This document shows positions 11,142-23,441 of a stretch of DNA of 64,000 nucleotides, piece after piece. The translations under genes were made by a program, and so were the position numbers. The first letter of the stretch is position 1; every line of letters starts with the position of its first letter. This DNA is from Loxodes magnus (taxonomy: Eukaryota; Ciliophora; Karyorelictea; Loxodida; Loxodidae). Where the stretch lies: positions 1,426,001-1,490,000 of the forward strand of contig CAMPDV010000021.1 of assembly GCA_946699065.1 (NCBI GenBank), in the 5' to 3' direction. The notes below the pieces were generated by a model that ran no database searches, was not told the DNA's origin, and worked only from the letters and a program-made list of their open reading frames with translations.

Positions 11142-11471
11142 TTTTTTAACCTAGAAACTAATAACATTTTAAGAAGTTAAGATGATTAAATTAAAATACG
11201 ATTTTATACAAAAGAAATAATAGCAAAAATAACTTTAGCATTATTTAATTAAATAGATATAAAACAATCCTAAGCTTGCACTTATCTAATTTTAAAGTTA
11301 TACAGTTTAATTTATTTTAACTACTAACTTAAATTTAGAAATAATAAAATCAAATTAGATTTATTTTTATATTAAGTAACAGACTATTCTTTTTAGATAA
11401 TCCTATTTTTATAAAGAATGCTATGCTTTATTCTTGAATTAAGTTATAATATTTGTATTTAATTAAAAATA

Positions 11472-11544
11472 TACAGACAGCGGGGATCGAACCCGCGACC
11501 TACTGCGTGTAAAGCAGTCGTCATAGCCACTAGACCATGTCTGC
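11472..11544 (-). tRNA. tRNA-Val(UAC)
   Basis: A 73-nt cloverleaf on minus. Acceptor GCAGACA pairs with TGTCTGT, discriminator A. The anticodon arm is ACTGC-TTTACAC-GCAGT (anticodon UAC), and the T-arm is GCGGG-TTCGATC-CCCGC. A T-run follows its 3' end. Its 3' flank matches the 20.7-kb copy, while its 5' flank (11,545-11,653) matches the flank of the 22.5-kb copy, so the gene sits on a crossover point. Confidence 0.95.
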
Positions 11545-11653
11545 CGTTAAAAAGAATATTAGAGTTTCTATAAAAGCTCGATTTTCTTTATAGAATAGAT
11601 ACATTTAAAATATAATCCTTAAAGTTTTATTTTCTTATCTCTTTATATAAAGT
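11545..11653. repeat. 5' flank of tRNA-Val shared with 22,566-22,674 and 62,577-62,685
   Basis: About 109 bases (CCGTTAAAAAGAATATTAGAG onward) match the tRNA-Val 5' flank at 22.5 kb almost base for base, and its inverted copy before 62,686. The match ends at TTTATATAAAGT. From there this copy jumps into LINE sequence at 11,654, while the others continue AAGAGAAAAC. Confidence 0.9.
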
Positions 11654-14600
11654 CAATGAATATAAAATAGATTACTTTTTAATTAAAGAGATAACGAGAG
11701 AAAAGGTGATAAAAAGTGATTTTTATTAATTAAACATAATAGGGGCCCATAGAACTGGTATTATATAGATAAAGATTTTTAAAGAAGTTAGAAAACCATA
11801 AAAGATAGCAAAAATAAATTAACTACTATTAAAGAAAAAAAGAAATCTAAGAAAAATTTGAAAGATTTATGCAAGAAAATATCTAAGAAGAAGAAATTGA
11901 AAGCCTAAACGGTACGTAGACTTATAAATGATTAAAGAAAAAGATATAAGAAGGAGCTCAAATGGTATGTGGAACAGTTAAAACATAAAACTTTTAGATA
12001 TATAAGTACTCAGAAACAACAAAATAGTGTAATAAAATTATCAGAAAATGCATCAAAAAATTAAAATAAAGGATAAAGAACAACGAAGAAATAAATGAAA
12101 ATCAACAAAACGAGAAATATAGAGAATACTAAAGAGTAAGACAAGAATATTTTTAATCAAGAAAAAAATATTAAAAAATAACTTAACCTATTTATGGACA
12201 ATGTAAATAAAGGAAACTTAAAAAAATGGGGAAGAAACTAAAAAAGCTACTTAATAGAAAAAATAATTAATGAGTACCCTTATCAAAAGAAGAAGTTAAG
12301 ACTTTCAGGAACGAATGATAGCAGTTATATGAAGATACTGATAATATGATACCAACTAAATTCTTAAACAAGTGACAAATAGTGGTAAACGAATATGAAA
12401 TTTGAGAAAACATTAATTAATTTGCGAAATGAAAAGCAGCAGGACCTGATGAAATTTAAGTAGGAACAATTTTAGCTGGTGGGAAAAAATTAACATAAGT
12501 AACTTTAAAAATGATAGCTAAGATGATTTAAGAGGGAGTAATACCTTATGAGATGAAACAACAATACATAATACTAATATACAAAAAAGGAAGATAGATG
12601 AATCCGATGAACTATCGACCAATCTATTTATTAAATCATGCTTTAGAAATTGTAGACACATGAATTTTCTAGCAATTTAAGGATATCTTCATAATGATGA
12701 AAGCGAATATTAATATAGTTTCAAAAAAGGAAAATCATGCGCACTACAAATCTTCATCTAAGAATAGTATAGGAATGGTCAATGTGGAACAAAAAAGATG
12801 TATTTTTAATATTTGTTGATATTAAGAAAGCTTATGGCTCAGTGCAAAGAAAAGATATATGATAAATCCTAAACGATCTAAAAGTACCGGAATAGATATT
12901 TAAACTTCTAGCAAACTTCTTCTGTGAAGAAGAAATTAAACTGAAAGGCATTGATCAAATAGCAAAATTATTCGCGAAAAATAAAGGGCTAAAAAAGGGA
13001 AGCATAACATCGCCAAGACTATTTAACTCAATAATAGCAAGACTTCTCCATAGTTTGGAAGATTAAAAGCTAGGAATCACAGTAGACTATAAAAACGAAG
13101 AGGAATGAACATAAGAAATATATGCAGGATGTTTTGCATACGCAGATGACCTAGCCTTAATAAGCGAATGAGAATAATTAGAGGGAGTAATCGAAAATTT
13201 CAGAAAAGTACAAATTGTAAATTGCAGATAAAACAAAATGAATGATATGAAAATCAGCAGAAAATAGTAACTGAAAAATATTGGAAATATTATCGAAGTG
13301 GGAAATTTAAAGGATCGAAAGAGTAACGACCTTTTAGTACCTAGGCCATATAATAGAAGAGAACATCAGTTTTGAAAAACACATGGAGAATAGAATTGAA
13401 GCAGCATAAAAAATGCAATCATAATAATGGGAAAAATAACAATGAATAAGGGATTAACACCATACAATACAGGAATAATGAAAAAAACTTCATAACCTCA
13501 ATTTTCAGTTATGGGACAGAAGTGATCCCATATCGTGAATAATTTGTAGGAAAATAAATGATGGAGCAACTAGAAATAATATAGAGAAGATCTTTACGAA
13601 CAATCATAGATGCCCCTTTTTAAGTGCAAAATGAGATATTAGAACACGAAATGCAGCTTATGAAATGTAAACATTACCTATGACAAAAAACGTTGAGATT
13701 AGGAGGCAAATTAGTAGGAAACTAAAGAAAAACAGTAGAAGGATTATTGCTCGATCTAAGTAAAGAAGAGAGCTTTATATTTGAATAATATTGCACAGCA
13801 ATAAAGATAGAATTAAAAATTGAAGACAAAAATATATTTATAGATGATGGACAATAACAATTAAAAGGAAAGAAAAGCATTAATAGTACAATATGAGAAT
13901 ATAGAGTAAACGTAGAAGATAGAGAAAGAATGGAGTAAATGATAACAAAATTACAATATAGAAAAACATTATTTGATGAATATGTAGTAGGACCACCCAA
14001 CTACCTGAGATAATAAAAATAGAAAGGAAGAAATATGTTACCTATTTAGAATAAGAATGAGATGTAATGGGAGCTAGTATTTCTTAAAAGAAAGTCACCT
14101 AGTAATGACAAGTCAATGTCCTTTCTGTAACAATGCAAGAGAAAATGAAAGGCATATTATAGAAAACTGCTCAGAATACAAAGAAGGAAGATAATAATGT
14201 ATCTGAAATCTTAGAGCAATGGGAGTAGAGAGATAAGGAATGAAACAATTTGATATAATATGAGGTACGGCCAAATTCAAGAAATTCATTAGAACCTAAG
14301 AAGAGTGAAAAAGAGCTAAAGCTGACTTGATAATAAAAGATTATATCAAAGATATATTAGAAAAAAGGAAAAGAGGATATATAGAAAAGAAAATTGAATG
14401 AAAAAATAAATAGGAAAAGAGCAGCAAAAGGATAATTTTTATGAGTGTATAAAAGCTTGATCAAGAAGAAAAGAATTAGAAATTAAAATTAGTAAGATAT
14501 GTAAGAAAAAATAAATTAAGCTTGAAATAAAGATCTAATAAAGAATAGATAGATAGAAGACAGAAGAACAAGAGATAATATAGAGGAAAATGAGGAAGAT

Positions 14601-14749
14601 ATGTAACTAATAAGAGAAGAATTCTTATTACCTGAAGGCTTACTTGAAGAAATGGATATTTATATTGAGATATGGAAAGAGCTGGGCACCAACTAGGCGC
14701 TACGCATTCTATAATAAAATTTATTTATTATTTATTTATTTATATATAT
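11654..14749 (+). mobile_element. LINE, 3' part, copy 2 (arm B)
   Basis: Holds the end of the endonuclease domain, the reverse transcriptase (KWKAAGPDEI with TGA for Trp at 12,430-12,432; KKGRQMNPMNYRPI; DIKKAY; YADDLA), the zinc motif CPFCN...H...C and the TTTA-type tail. The 5' end is a rearrangement breakpoint, not a normal reverse-transcription truncation, because the same bases continue into a full LINE in arm A. A short internal deletion near 13,200 distinguishes arms A and B from the 45-kb copy. Confidence 0.88.
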
Positions 14750-14752
14750 AAA

Positions 14753-15249
14753 ATGGCACCTAAGAAACAATAAACTTCTTCAACAAATCCTAATAATTAA
14801 GCAAATCTTTCTAACGACTTTTATCTGATACAATTGAACGATTAAAAGCTAACAAAAGAAGTTTAAGACCTTAAATAAATAACTTAATCTCTAATACTAG
14901 CAATTATCAATTCGTTAAATGAATAAAATCCTTAGAAACAATAAAATTAGCTAACATCTTCTTAAGAGGTGTAAAAATAAATTAATCAAATCGAATTGAA
15001 TTTAAGACAAAAGTTTGACCAGAGAATTCATTTAACTTGAGCAAAATCAACTTAATTTATGATCGGATCCAGAATCAAGAGGAGCAGAATCATTCCTTCT
15101 TCTATTAGAAAATAGTAAAAATATGTTGATACTGTAAAATACACGGACATAAGGTAAACCAATGCTATAGATTTATTTAAGATCTATTGCACACCAAACG
15201 GAAGAATATATTAAAAAAAAATTGTAACCTTACTTAAAAGCTACAAAGA
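14753..15249 (+). pseudogene. Zinc-knuckle (gag/ORF1-like) ORF, arm B copy
   Basis: It begins MAPKKQQTSSTN, a few bases after the LINE tail, and is Gln/Asn-rich. Heptad-like Leu/Ile spacing (LTKEVQDLKQITQ) suggests a coiled coil. A C-x2-C-x4-H-x4-C knuckle with KIHGHKVNQC lies at about 15,124-15,165. It is a fossil with about one break and no downstream pol. It could be a LINE ORF1 of another family whose body is lost, or a gag-only unit like the one at 10 kb. Confidence 0.5.
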
Positions 15250-17145
15250 TTACATATGTAATGAGACAATTTGAGAATTTATAAGTAGGATTTGATTTCC
15301 AAGCAGTAGCAAGAGGACAGAATTGCCTAATTTATAAGAATTTACAATCTGGAAAAACCAGATGAATATGACATCGAAGATTTCTTTAAAAGAAATACTT
15401 TTGGAAACTCTAAATTTGTGATTAACCAACAAAAGGCGAAATCACTTTAATAAATTATGTTAATTATGTTATTAAATTGGAAGATTTGCATATTTTAAAT
15501 TACAAGAAATAGCAAACGTTAAATTTAAAAAAATTATAAATACAATTTATTTAAAATCAAAATTAAATATGATTAAAAGCATAAAAATTATTTTTAATTA
15601 AAAAATAATTTAAGCTAAATAAATTTTAAAGTTTTTACTAAAATATTAAATATAAATTTAAAATAAAATTTTGTAATTAAAAATAAAAAGAAAGTAGAAA
15701 TTACATTTTGGATATCCGCATCAACATAAAATGTATAATTAGATATTAGTATCTTTCAGAATAATTATTATATTTTAAGTATTTGAAAAATATTTAAAAT
15801 ATTACCTACTTTTGATTTAGCAAAGAAATAATTTCGTAAAAGGAAAAAAGACACCTAAGAAATAGTTCTCTCTTGGCTCATTTAATAAAAAGCAAAAAGA
15901 ATAGCCAATCAGAATAAATACTTTAGTAAACATAAGGAAAATAATCTAAGAAAGCTTACGCATTAGAAATGTAGCAAGGAATAATTAAATAAATTATGAA
16001 TTAAAATAAAAAGATAAAGGATAGAAAAACTAGAAAAAAATTAAATAACTAGGCTATAATTCTCATCTGTGGAAGAAATATTCGACAAAATTTAATCGTA
16101 AATAGCAATTAAATTGGAATATATTGATAAATAATTAAATGATGCTACTAAAATGTTTTATTTACAATTTTCTTAATTTTAATATCAAATAAAGCAACTT
16201 TTAGAAAGGTAAGAATAATAAAAAGCAGAATTTAAAAATAAAAAGATTAGTAATCAAACATTCCATTGAATCTGAATAATAATAGAATGTAATTAAGATT
16301 AACTTCTATAGTAGAAAGATTCAATACTATATATGCTAGAAGAATTATTGCTGAAAAAGATGCTGAAAGAAAATAGAAATTGAAAGAATTAATAAGAAAT
16401 AAATATTAGATGAACTTTTCTGCTTTTGACCAACAAGGATATGACTAATATAAAGAAAGAAAGCTTATAACTCAAAATATAAGAATAGAATAACAATTGA
16501 AGAAGAAACCATAAGGATAAATGAATCTAGGGAGAGATAAGGATGGCAGATTCACGAAGTCTTACGTAGTACTTTAGTTTGGGAGAGAACGATTTCAAAT
16601 AGAGATTAGCTGTGAAGTTCTCTTCTTAGACTATAAATTCAATTTTTATCCTTTTTTCTTAAAGGAAAATTAAAAAAACAAAAATTTATAAAGCTTATAA
16701 AACTAGAACAATTTTTCGCATAATAAAAATTGCAATAATTAAAGAAGACTGAAGAGCAAATAGTTTTGCATAATTAGATTATTATTTGCGGTGAAAGAAT
16801 TATTTTGCTAATTAAAAGAAGAGAATGAAATGCTTATGTCATATTCTAAAACTTAAAAGATAAGTACGTGAATTAAGAAAGTGATCTTTAAGTTTATTGA
16901 GTAATTTGAATGGATGTTAGAGCAAATTGAATTTATAAAAAACGACATTTAATTCTAGTTATAACTAGCAAAATAAAAAAATAATTTCTATTGAAAAAAG
17001 TCCTGAATCAAAATTAAAATGAGATTATTCAGAGTAAACTATAGTAAGTAAATGAATCTGAGATTTTGATTGATTTTAAATAAAAATTATTAATTTAAGA
17101 AGGCGAAAAATACTATAAAGATATATTATTACTGTGGATCAACTT
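15250..17145. other. AT-rich stretch, no gene seen
   Basis: Mirror of 307-2,200. Nothing supported. Confidence 0.5.
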
Positions 17146-17211
17146 GACAGCAGCAGGGATTAACACACGACTATTCGCAAAACATTTTCATGCCACTAGA
17201 CCATGCTTTGT
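17146..17211 (-). pseudogene. tRNA-Val relic (arm B)
   Basis: Base-for-base mirror of the relic at 241-306, with an intact A-box-like D-arm and decayed anticodon and T-arms. Confidence 0.6.
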
Positions 17212-17451
17212 CTTAAAATTATATAAGTATTTTTTTTAATAACTAAATATTATTTTTATAAAGTTAAGCTAAAATTTTGACAACAGGTTATTTAATAAAT
17301 TTTTTAGTTAATTTTTATTAATTTTCATAAAACATAACTTAAAATAAAAAATGTATTATATTTTTAAAGTGAATCTAATGATTCTTCTAATTGAAATTCC
17401 TTGATATTTTCATCATTGAACTATTTTAATATTCTTATTTCGTTTTTTGCT

Positions 17452-18019
17452 TTAAAAAATTTCGATTTTTTTCTGAAATACTCCTTTAACAATTTCTTAC
17501 CTTTAAATGTCTATATTTAATTGAATATTCTATTATTTTTTATTATGTCTTTTTATTATTTTATGGCCTTATTTTTAAATTTTTTGATTTTATTTTTCTA
17601 TAAAATTAGTTATTTTTCCTTATTTTTTTAAATTTTCCTTTTTAAGCAATTTCATTTATATAGTAATAGATTTAATTTTAAACTTTTTTTAATTTTATTA
17701 TTCTATCTTACTTTCTATATATTAATAAAAGTTAGAAATTTATCTTTTACACTTGGTTTCTTACATTTAAAATCTTTCGTTTTTCTTCTTTTTATAAAAA
17801 TATTAAATAATAAGAAACAGAATATAAATTCTCAGCATAAAAGGGTTATTATTTAATTTTAATCCTTAAACATATAAGAAAAATTGCAAGAATTTTTAGC
17901 TTGCTCTTGTTTCAAAAAATTATCAAATATAGATTTTTTATAAATTAAATAAAACTAGAAATCTATCTAAATTTCACAATAAATTCTTATAAAAGTAAAG
18001 TTAAAAGTTAAAAAGCTTT
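17452..18019. other. AT-rich, no gene seen
   Basis: A/T-rich; nothing supported. Confidence 0.45.
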
Positions 18020-19522
18020 GTTAAAGCCTTAGTAGTCAGCCATCTGACTTATTCTATCAGCTTGTCTCCATTAGTTTGTCTTGAATTTCTACTAGGCTTA
18101 GTTAGGCGATATAGTACTTCATTAGTGCACCATCCTTTAATATTCTGAATAGTTGTGATCTTGCACGTAGCGTTCCTAATTATTTATCCAAGGATTAAGA
18201 TTTGAATTAAAGAATTTTTTTCTATCAATTTTTCCGCTTTATGTTGGATATATCCTAAATAGTTTTCTAAAAATATCTTATTTATTCTTTCTTTAAATTT
18301 CGCTTAGTTAGTAGCAGTATTTTAATTGGTGTTATTTATTGCACACGTAACATTTTATTCCTATTTTAGACTTTTATTCCTGTAATACTTATTTAATTTA
18401 AATTTACTAGTTATTTTAAATTAATTTTTACTGCTTATTTTAATTTGAAGCTTCATTTTCTATTTCCATAGGATCTGATTGATTCTGTTAAAACGAAAAT
18501 GGCGTTACCTGAATTTATTATTAAATTTAAAGAATTCTTTGTTCCAGTCTGTTTTCTATTTCTTATGATGATTAATATTGTTTCCCAAGCAAAGACGCTA
18601 TTAATTTTTCTACTTTATCAGTGAGGTATCTATTTTTTAACATAAAATCTTTTAATGACTTAGATAGTACTTCTATTTGAGTTTGTATCGGAATTTTTTT
18701 ATAATAATAATATACTTAAAGTTATTAAGGTTTTGCATTTCCTCGAATTTCGACCAGTTCCTGCGGACATTTTTTTAAACGTAGGTGTGTTCCACGACCT
18801 TTTTTGAAAATGGGAGGTTACCACTATAGATTTCCAAGTGGTCTTGTGAAGAGTTTTTATTTATAAATCCCAGTTTGCGTTATCCATAGTTTGTTAAGTT
18901 GTCTTCATATTCTTTTCTGCTCTTAAACGTTTATTCTTTTTCATTATCAGCAGTTTCTTAATAAATGATTATTTTATTTGGAATATCAGCACAGTTTATT
19001 TTCTCGTTTTTATTTCGTTCTTTTTATCGATAGTTTATTTTCTATTTTTTCTAGTCTTTAAATGAAGTTCATATCGATCATTTCTTTTCCTGGATTTATT
19101 CTACTTTTGAGTATATTGGTGTTTTTTCTATTTCCATTTTCGTGTCATATTTAAAGTTTTATTGTGACTAAGTTCAGAGTTGTTCTTCCGTTATCAAATT
19201 GCTTTGAATGAGCTGTCTTCTGAGTATTAATAATTCTTTTTTAATCCTTTATGCTATTCATTAATTCCCTTATTTTTTCTCCTTAGTTATAAGCTGCTTC
19301 TTCATACTTTGAAATTAATTTTTGCATTTGACCTAATTAAATTTAAAGTTTTTGATCAACTTCGTTCTTAGGTTATCTTATCTCTATAGGATCTACCAAC
19401 ACTTTATCTTCTGATGACGAACTTGACTCCTCTCGTTGCTATTGTTTTTTCTAAATTTCTTTTGCCGCTTTTCTCTTTAAGTTTTTAAGTTAATTCTTTG
19501 AGAGTCGAAGAGATTAATCCAT
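18020..19522 (-). pseudogene. Gag-like zinc-knuckle element (fossil)
   Basis: A minus-strand coding trace starting at an ATG (19,522; MDQSLRLSKNQLKNLKRK). It has a Ser-rich acidic patch, long helical Gln/Lys/Glu segments, a DPMEIEN-type segment typical of Gag linkers, and near the end a cysteine/histidine knuckle of C-x2-C-x3-H-x4-C spacing. The layout is that of a Gag or ORF1 protein. The element is broken, with about two or three breaks, and no polymerase, integrase or LTR is visible nearby. LTR-type or LINE-type origin cannot be decided by eye. Confidence 0.5.
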
Positions 19523-19544
19523 TTTTTTTCTATATCAAAATTTT

Positions 19545-20696
19545 TTTAAATTCTGGATTTCCAAGTGGTTAATATTCGTCATATCAAACATACTTCCCTC
19601 TTTAACTCATTTCAATTATTTCGCTTTTTTATTTTTAGAGATTTTACTGTTTAAGTGTTTTGTTCAAATTTCTTTTATTTCTAAGAAACCATGCTATAAT
19701 ATAATTTCTCACTCAACTTCTAAATGAAGTTTTCTAAGAAAAGGTAAAAAATTGATTAATTATATTATCGAGTTGAATAAATATCAGAAAATAATTTCAA
19801 TAAATAAGGAAGTTGAAACTCTTATAATAATAAACTCTTTATAATTTATTAATAATCAGAAGCCAACAAATTTTCAATGACACTAAAAATATCATCATAA
19901 ACTAACTTGGACAAATTAAATTTAGTTTATATAATTAGGCTATAATTATGAAAATTTAAGCTAAAAATTTAGGAGAATGTAAATTATTTACTTTTAACTT
20001 TTTTTTATCATATATTTAAGTATCTAATAATTATTTATTTCCTCATATAGTAAAGCTATTCATAAATCTATAAAATTACTTAAATTAGTGATTTTTATAT
20101 CAATTTTTCATTACTTATATTTCACTAATTTTTTTCATATATCTAAATAATAAATTAAAAGGATCATTAATGATAATTAATCCACCAAATGCATAAATTT
20201 CTTACATATTTTATCTTATCTAAATATATTAGAAGGATTTAAATTTTGATCTATATCAACCATTTTTTAAGCATTTAATTAAGAAATATGTTTAAATTTG
20301 AAATATATTACGACTTTACCTAACCATTTAAAGTGGAAGAGCGTAAGGTAATACAACTAGAAAAATAATTTGCTTGATTAAGAAATGAGAAGAGGAAAAT
20401 GAATGAAATACAAAAATTGAATAATCCATTTATAAAATTTTAATAACTTTAACCTTTTCATTAATCTAAAATTTTAAAATTTTAAATTATATAAAAGTAA
20501 ATTAGAAGTAAAAAATAATAAAATGATTTAATTTATATAAAAATAAGAGAATATTTACAAGATTTAATTTAAATATCTAATGCTTTCATAAGATTTAAAT
20601 AAATTAAAAATAAACAGAGTTTATATTCTTAATGAATAATTGATTTAACTTCTAAAAATATATATCTTAAGTATAAAGTAGTTACATAATTATAAG
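19545..20696. other. AT-rich, no gene seen
   Basis: No supported ORF, RNA gene or tandem repeat. It ends at the tRNA-Val breakpoint. Confidence 0.45.
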
Positions 20697-20769
20697 GCAG
20701 ACATGGTCTAGTGGCTATGACGACTGCTTTACACGCAGTAGGTCGTGGGTTCGATCCCCGCTGTCTGTA
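20697..20769 (+). tRNA. tRNA-Val(UAC)
   Basis: Same cloverleaf as 11,472-11,544 with one change in the T-stem (GTGGG instead of GCGGG, still pairing by G-U). A T-rich tract follows (TATATTTTTTAA). Block homology begins exactly at its first base. Confidence 0.95.
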
Positions 20770-21100
20770 TATTTTTTAATTAAATACAAATATTATAACT
20801 TAATTCAAGAATAAAGCATAGCATTCTTTATAAAAATAGGATTATCTAAAAAGAATAGTCTGTTACTTAATATAAAAATAAATCTAATTTGATTTTATTA
20901 TTTCTAAATTTAAGTTAGTAGTTAAAATAAATTAAACTGTATAACTTTAAAATTAGATAAGTGCAAGCTTAGGATTGTTTTATATCTATTTAATTAAATA
21001 ATGCTAAAGTTATTTTTGCTATTATTTCTTTTGTATAAAATCGTATTTTAATTTAATCATCTTAACTTCTTAAAATGTTATTAGTTTTTAGGTTAAAAAA

Positions 21101-21172
21101 GGGCTGTTCCGGGAATTGAACCCGGGACCTCTCGCACCCTAAGCGAGAATCATACCACTAGACCAAACAACC
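21101..21172 (-). tRNA. tRNA-Pro(AGG)
   Basis: Identical in all visible stems and loops to the gene at 11,070-11,141, in opposite orientation. Anticodon AGG. Confidence 0.95.
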
Positions 21173-21677
21173 TCTTATAAATCTACTCTTCTCTTTCTTA
21201 AATTATGTAAATCTTAGTTATTCACTTAGCTAAATACCTTTTAATTATATAGTTTTAAATAAATTCTAATTATCAGCAAACAATTTCTAGTTGAAGTATG
21301 AAAGCTATTTGATTATTAATTTTACATTTATATACTAAATAAGATTCATTACATAGGGATAAGTCCCACTGTTGTTATATTTTTATAATTTAATACATAC
21401 AAGCATTGCTATAGCAAGTATTTTTAGAAATATATAATTTAATTTTGTTTTAATAAAGATTGTAGTCATTTAATGATTTGTATTTATCTTTAATGTGTTT
21501 AGGAAGTAATATTGAGATAAAAGGTAAAATTACTTATAATTAAGATATTTTAATGATTTTAGCTCTACTTTGAATTTATTATAGTTATAAAATTAATTTT
21601 ATTCAAATATCTATCAAAAAGAAGAATAGTTTAAACATAGAATTGCAGGTATAAATAAGAGTTACTTTAAGTGTACT

Positions 21678-22492
21678 GTTTTTTTGTAAGATGATACAGA
21701 TCATAAAGTATACAAAAATTTAGTAAATACAAACATGAAATTTTTTCAAATCTTAAAAATAGTTTTGAGAGAAAAAATAGTGAAAAAGACAAAAAATTAG
21801 CTTTATTTAAAAATAATAAATTTTTTAAACTATGAAATTTTTGATTTTTTTTAATAAGAGAATGTCTTTTATCAAGATTTCGAAATACTGCTTAAAAGAT
21901 ATAAAAATAATAAAATATTTTTAGCTTTTTTTAATTAATTTTTTTAATTTTGACAAAGTACAAAAATTTGTAAGAAAAATCAACATATTATTCTTCATTT
22001 TGAAAATAATCTTAAATGTTTAAAACAAAATTTATATTCTTTGTAATTTTTAATATTATGCAAAATTATTAAAAAATTATTAGATATTTAAGATATAAAA
22101 ATTTTTATCTTATAGAAAAAATTAATTTTTTAAAGAAAAATCTTGAAATACTTTTCTTACAGAAAAATATTTTAAGCTTGCTGACTTTATTAGATAAAAT
22201 TTGCTATAAACAAATATTTAGTAAAAAATTATTGTTATTATTAAAAAAGTATATATTTTAATAAGTAAATTACTAAAAATTTTTAATTTTGCTTTAAAAT
22301 AGAATAAAAAATTTAATTTTAAGTTATCCTAATTTAAATATTTAAATATATTTTTTTTGAAATATTTTTGTTAAAATAATTGTTTAAAAAATAAAAAATT
22401 ATTTGCTCTAATAGAGTTTAAATTATTTTAAACGCTTTGAAAAAAATTTGATATAAAATCTTTAAAAATTTAAATAATATAAGGGAAAAATA
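21678..22492. other. Extremely AT-rich spacer
   Basis: Long A/T runs with almost no G or C and no gene. It is duplicated, with small differences, at 62,759-63,573. Confidence 0.5.
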
Positions 22493-22565
22493 TACAGACA
22501 GCGGGGATCGAACCCGCGACCTACTGCGTGTAAAGCAGTCGTCATAGCCACTAGACCATGTCTGC
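22493..22565 (-). tRNA. tRNA-Val(UAC)
   Basis: Same 73-nt cloverleaf as 11,472-11,544, anticodon UAC. It is the mirror partner of 62,686-62,758. Confidence 0.95.
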
Positions 22566-23441
22566 CGTTAAAAAGAATATTAGAGTTTCTATAAAAGCTC
22601 GATTTTCTTTATAGAATAAATACATTTAAAATATAATCCTTAAAGTCTTATTTTCTTACCTCTTTATATAAAGTAAGAGAAAACTAGATTTATTTTAATT
22701 TATTTACATCAGTTAAACTTTATAAATAAATTAAAATGTTAATTTTTAAAGTTATAAAATAACTAAAAAGTTAAGCTAAAAATTCTATTTTTATTATATT
22801 TATACTTGTTGGTAGTATTTTAATATCTGTATTTTCTTACATCTATCTACATTTAATGAAATAGTGAAATTAAATAATTAAATCTTAATCTAAATTTTTA
22901 TAGTGATTTATTATTAGTGCTTATTTGAAATGATAATGGGATAAATACAAAATAGATAATTTATGAATAAAGAAAACGTAAAATAAATAAAGAAGATTTA
23001 ATTTTATAATCCTTTGCAGAACGTTTAGAAATTATTATTACTAGTTATCTATTTATGAACCTCTTTCAAGATCTTTAAGACTAAATCACAATTTAATTCA
23101 TAAATTTAATTTTTGCTTCTATTTAAAAATTAAAACTAACTTTAGATATTTTAATCTAATTTTATACTTAAAAGTAAGGATATGTCAATAGAATATTTCT
23201 TATATGATTAATTTTAACTATAAAGTCCTTTTATTATTTAGATTTTATTATTTAAGCAAACATATTTTAAAGAGCCAGATAAAAATTAATATAAAGCTTT
23301 AATTATTTTCAATTTCATTAAAGTTATTTTAGAATTTAATAAAATTTTATTTAAACTAAAGATTAAGGATAAGTTTTTTTAATTAAATAAAATAATTTAA
23401 ACTATCATCTTTAATAAGAGTCTAGTGCTGATGCTTCATTC
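22566..23441. other. AT-rich flank, no gene seen
   Basis: Downstream region of the truncated coiled-coil copy; mirror of 61,810-62,685. Nothing further supported. Confidence 0.45.

Larger units (their letters stand above)
9638..11544. repeat. tRNA block, inverted copy of 20,697-21,677
   Basis: Carries tRNA-Pro(AGG) on plus and tRNA-Val(UAC) on minus. It is the reverse complement of 20,697-21,677 except for a ~0.93-kb insertion (10,048-10,966 plus one target-site copy). Homology stops at the 5' end of the tRNA-Val gene (11,544 paired with 20,697). A third copy of its left part lies at the window end (about 63,610-64,000). Confidence 0.9.
11654..17451. repeat. Giant inverted repeat, arm B
   Basis: Reverse complement of 1-5,802. 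It starts abruptly inside LINE ORF2 (CAATGAATATAAAATAG) and runs through the LINE 3' end, the zinc-knuckle ORF and the tRNA relic. It ends at 17,451 only because arm A meets the window edge. Its left end is joined to a tRNA-Val flank. Confidence 0.93.
20697..21677. repeat. tRNA block, empty-site inverted copy of 9,638-11,544
   Basis: Contains tRNA-Val (+) and tRNA-Pro (-) in mirror order of the 9.6-11.5 kb block, without the zinc-knuckle insertion. Its right part (from about 21,251) also belongs to the inverted repeat with 60.6-64.0 kb. Confidence 0.9.

Noticed and set aside
11472-11544. Suppressor tRNA for TGA or TAA/TAG
   Set aside because: All tRNAs in the window have Val (UAC, CAC) or Pro (AGG) anticodons; none reads a stop codon.
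21678-22492. Centromere or replication origin in the extreme AT-rich spacer
   Set aside because: No periodic repeat or known consensus; composition alone is not evidence.
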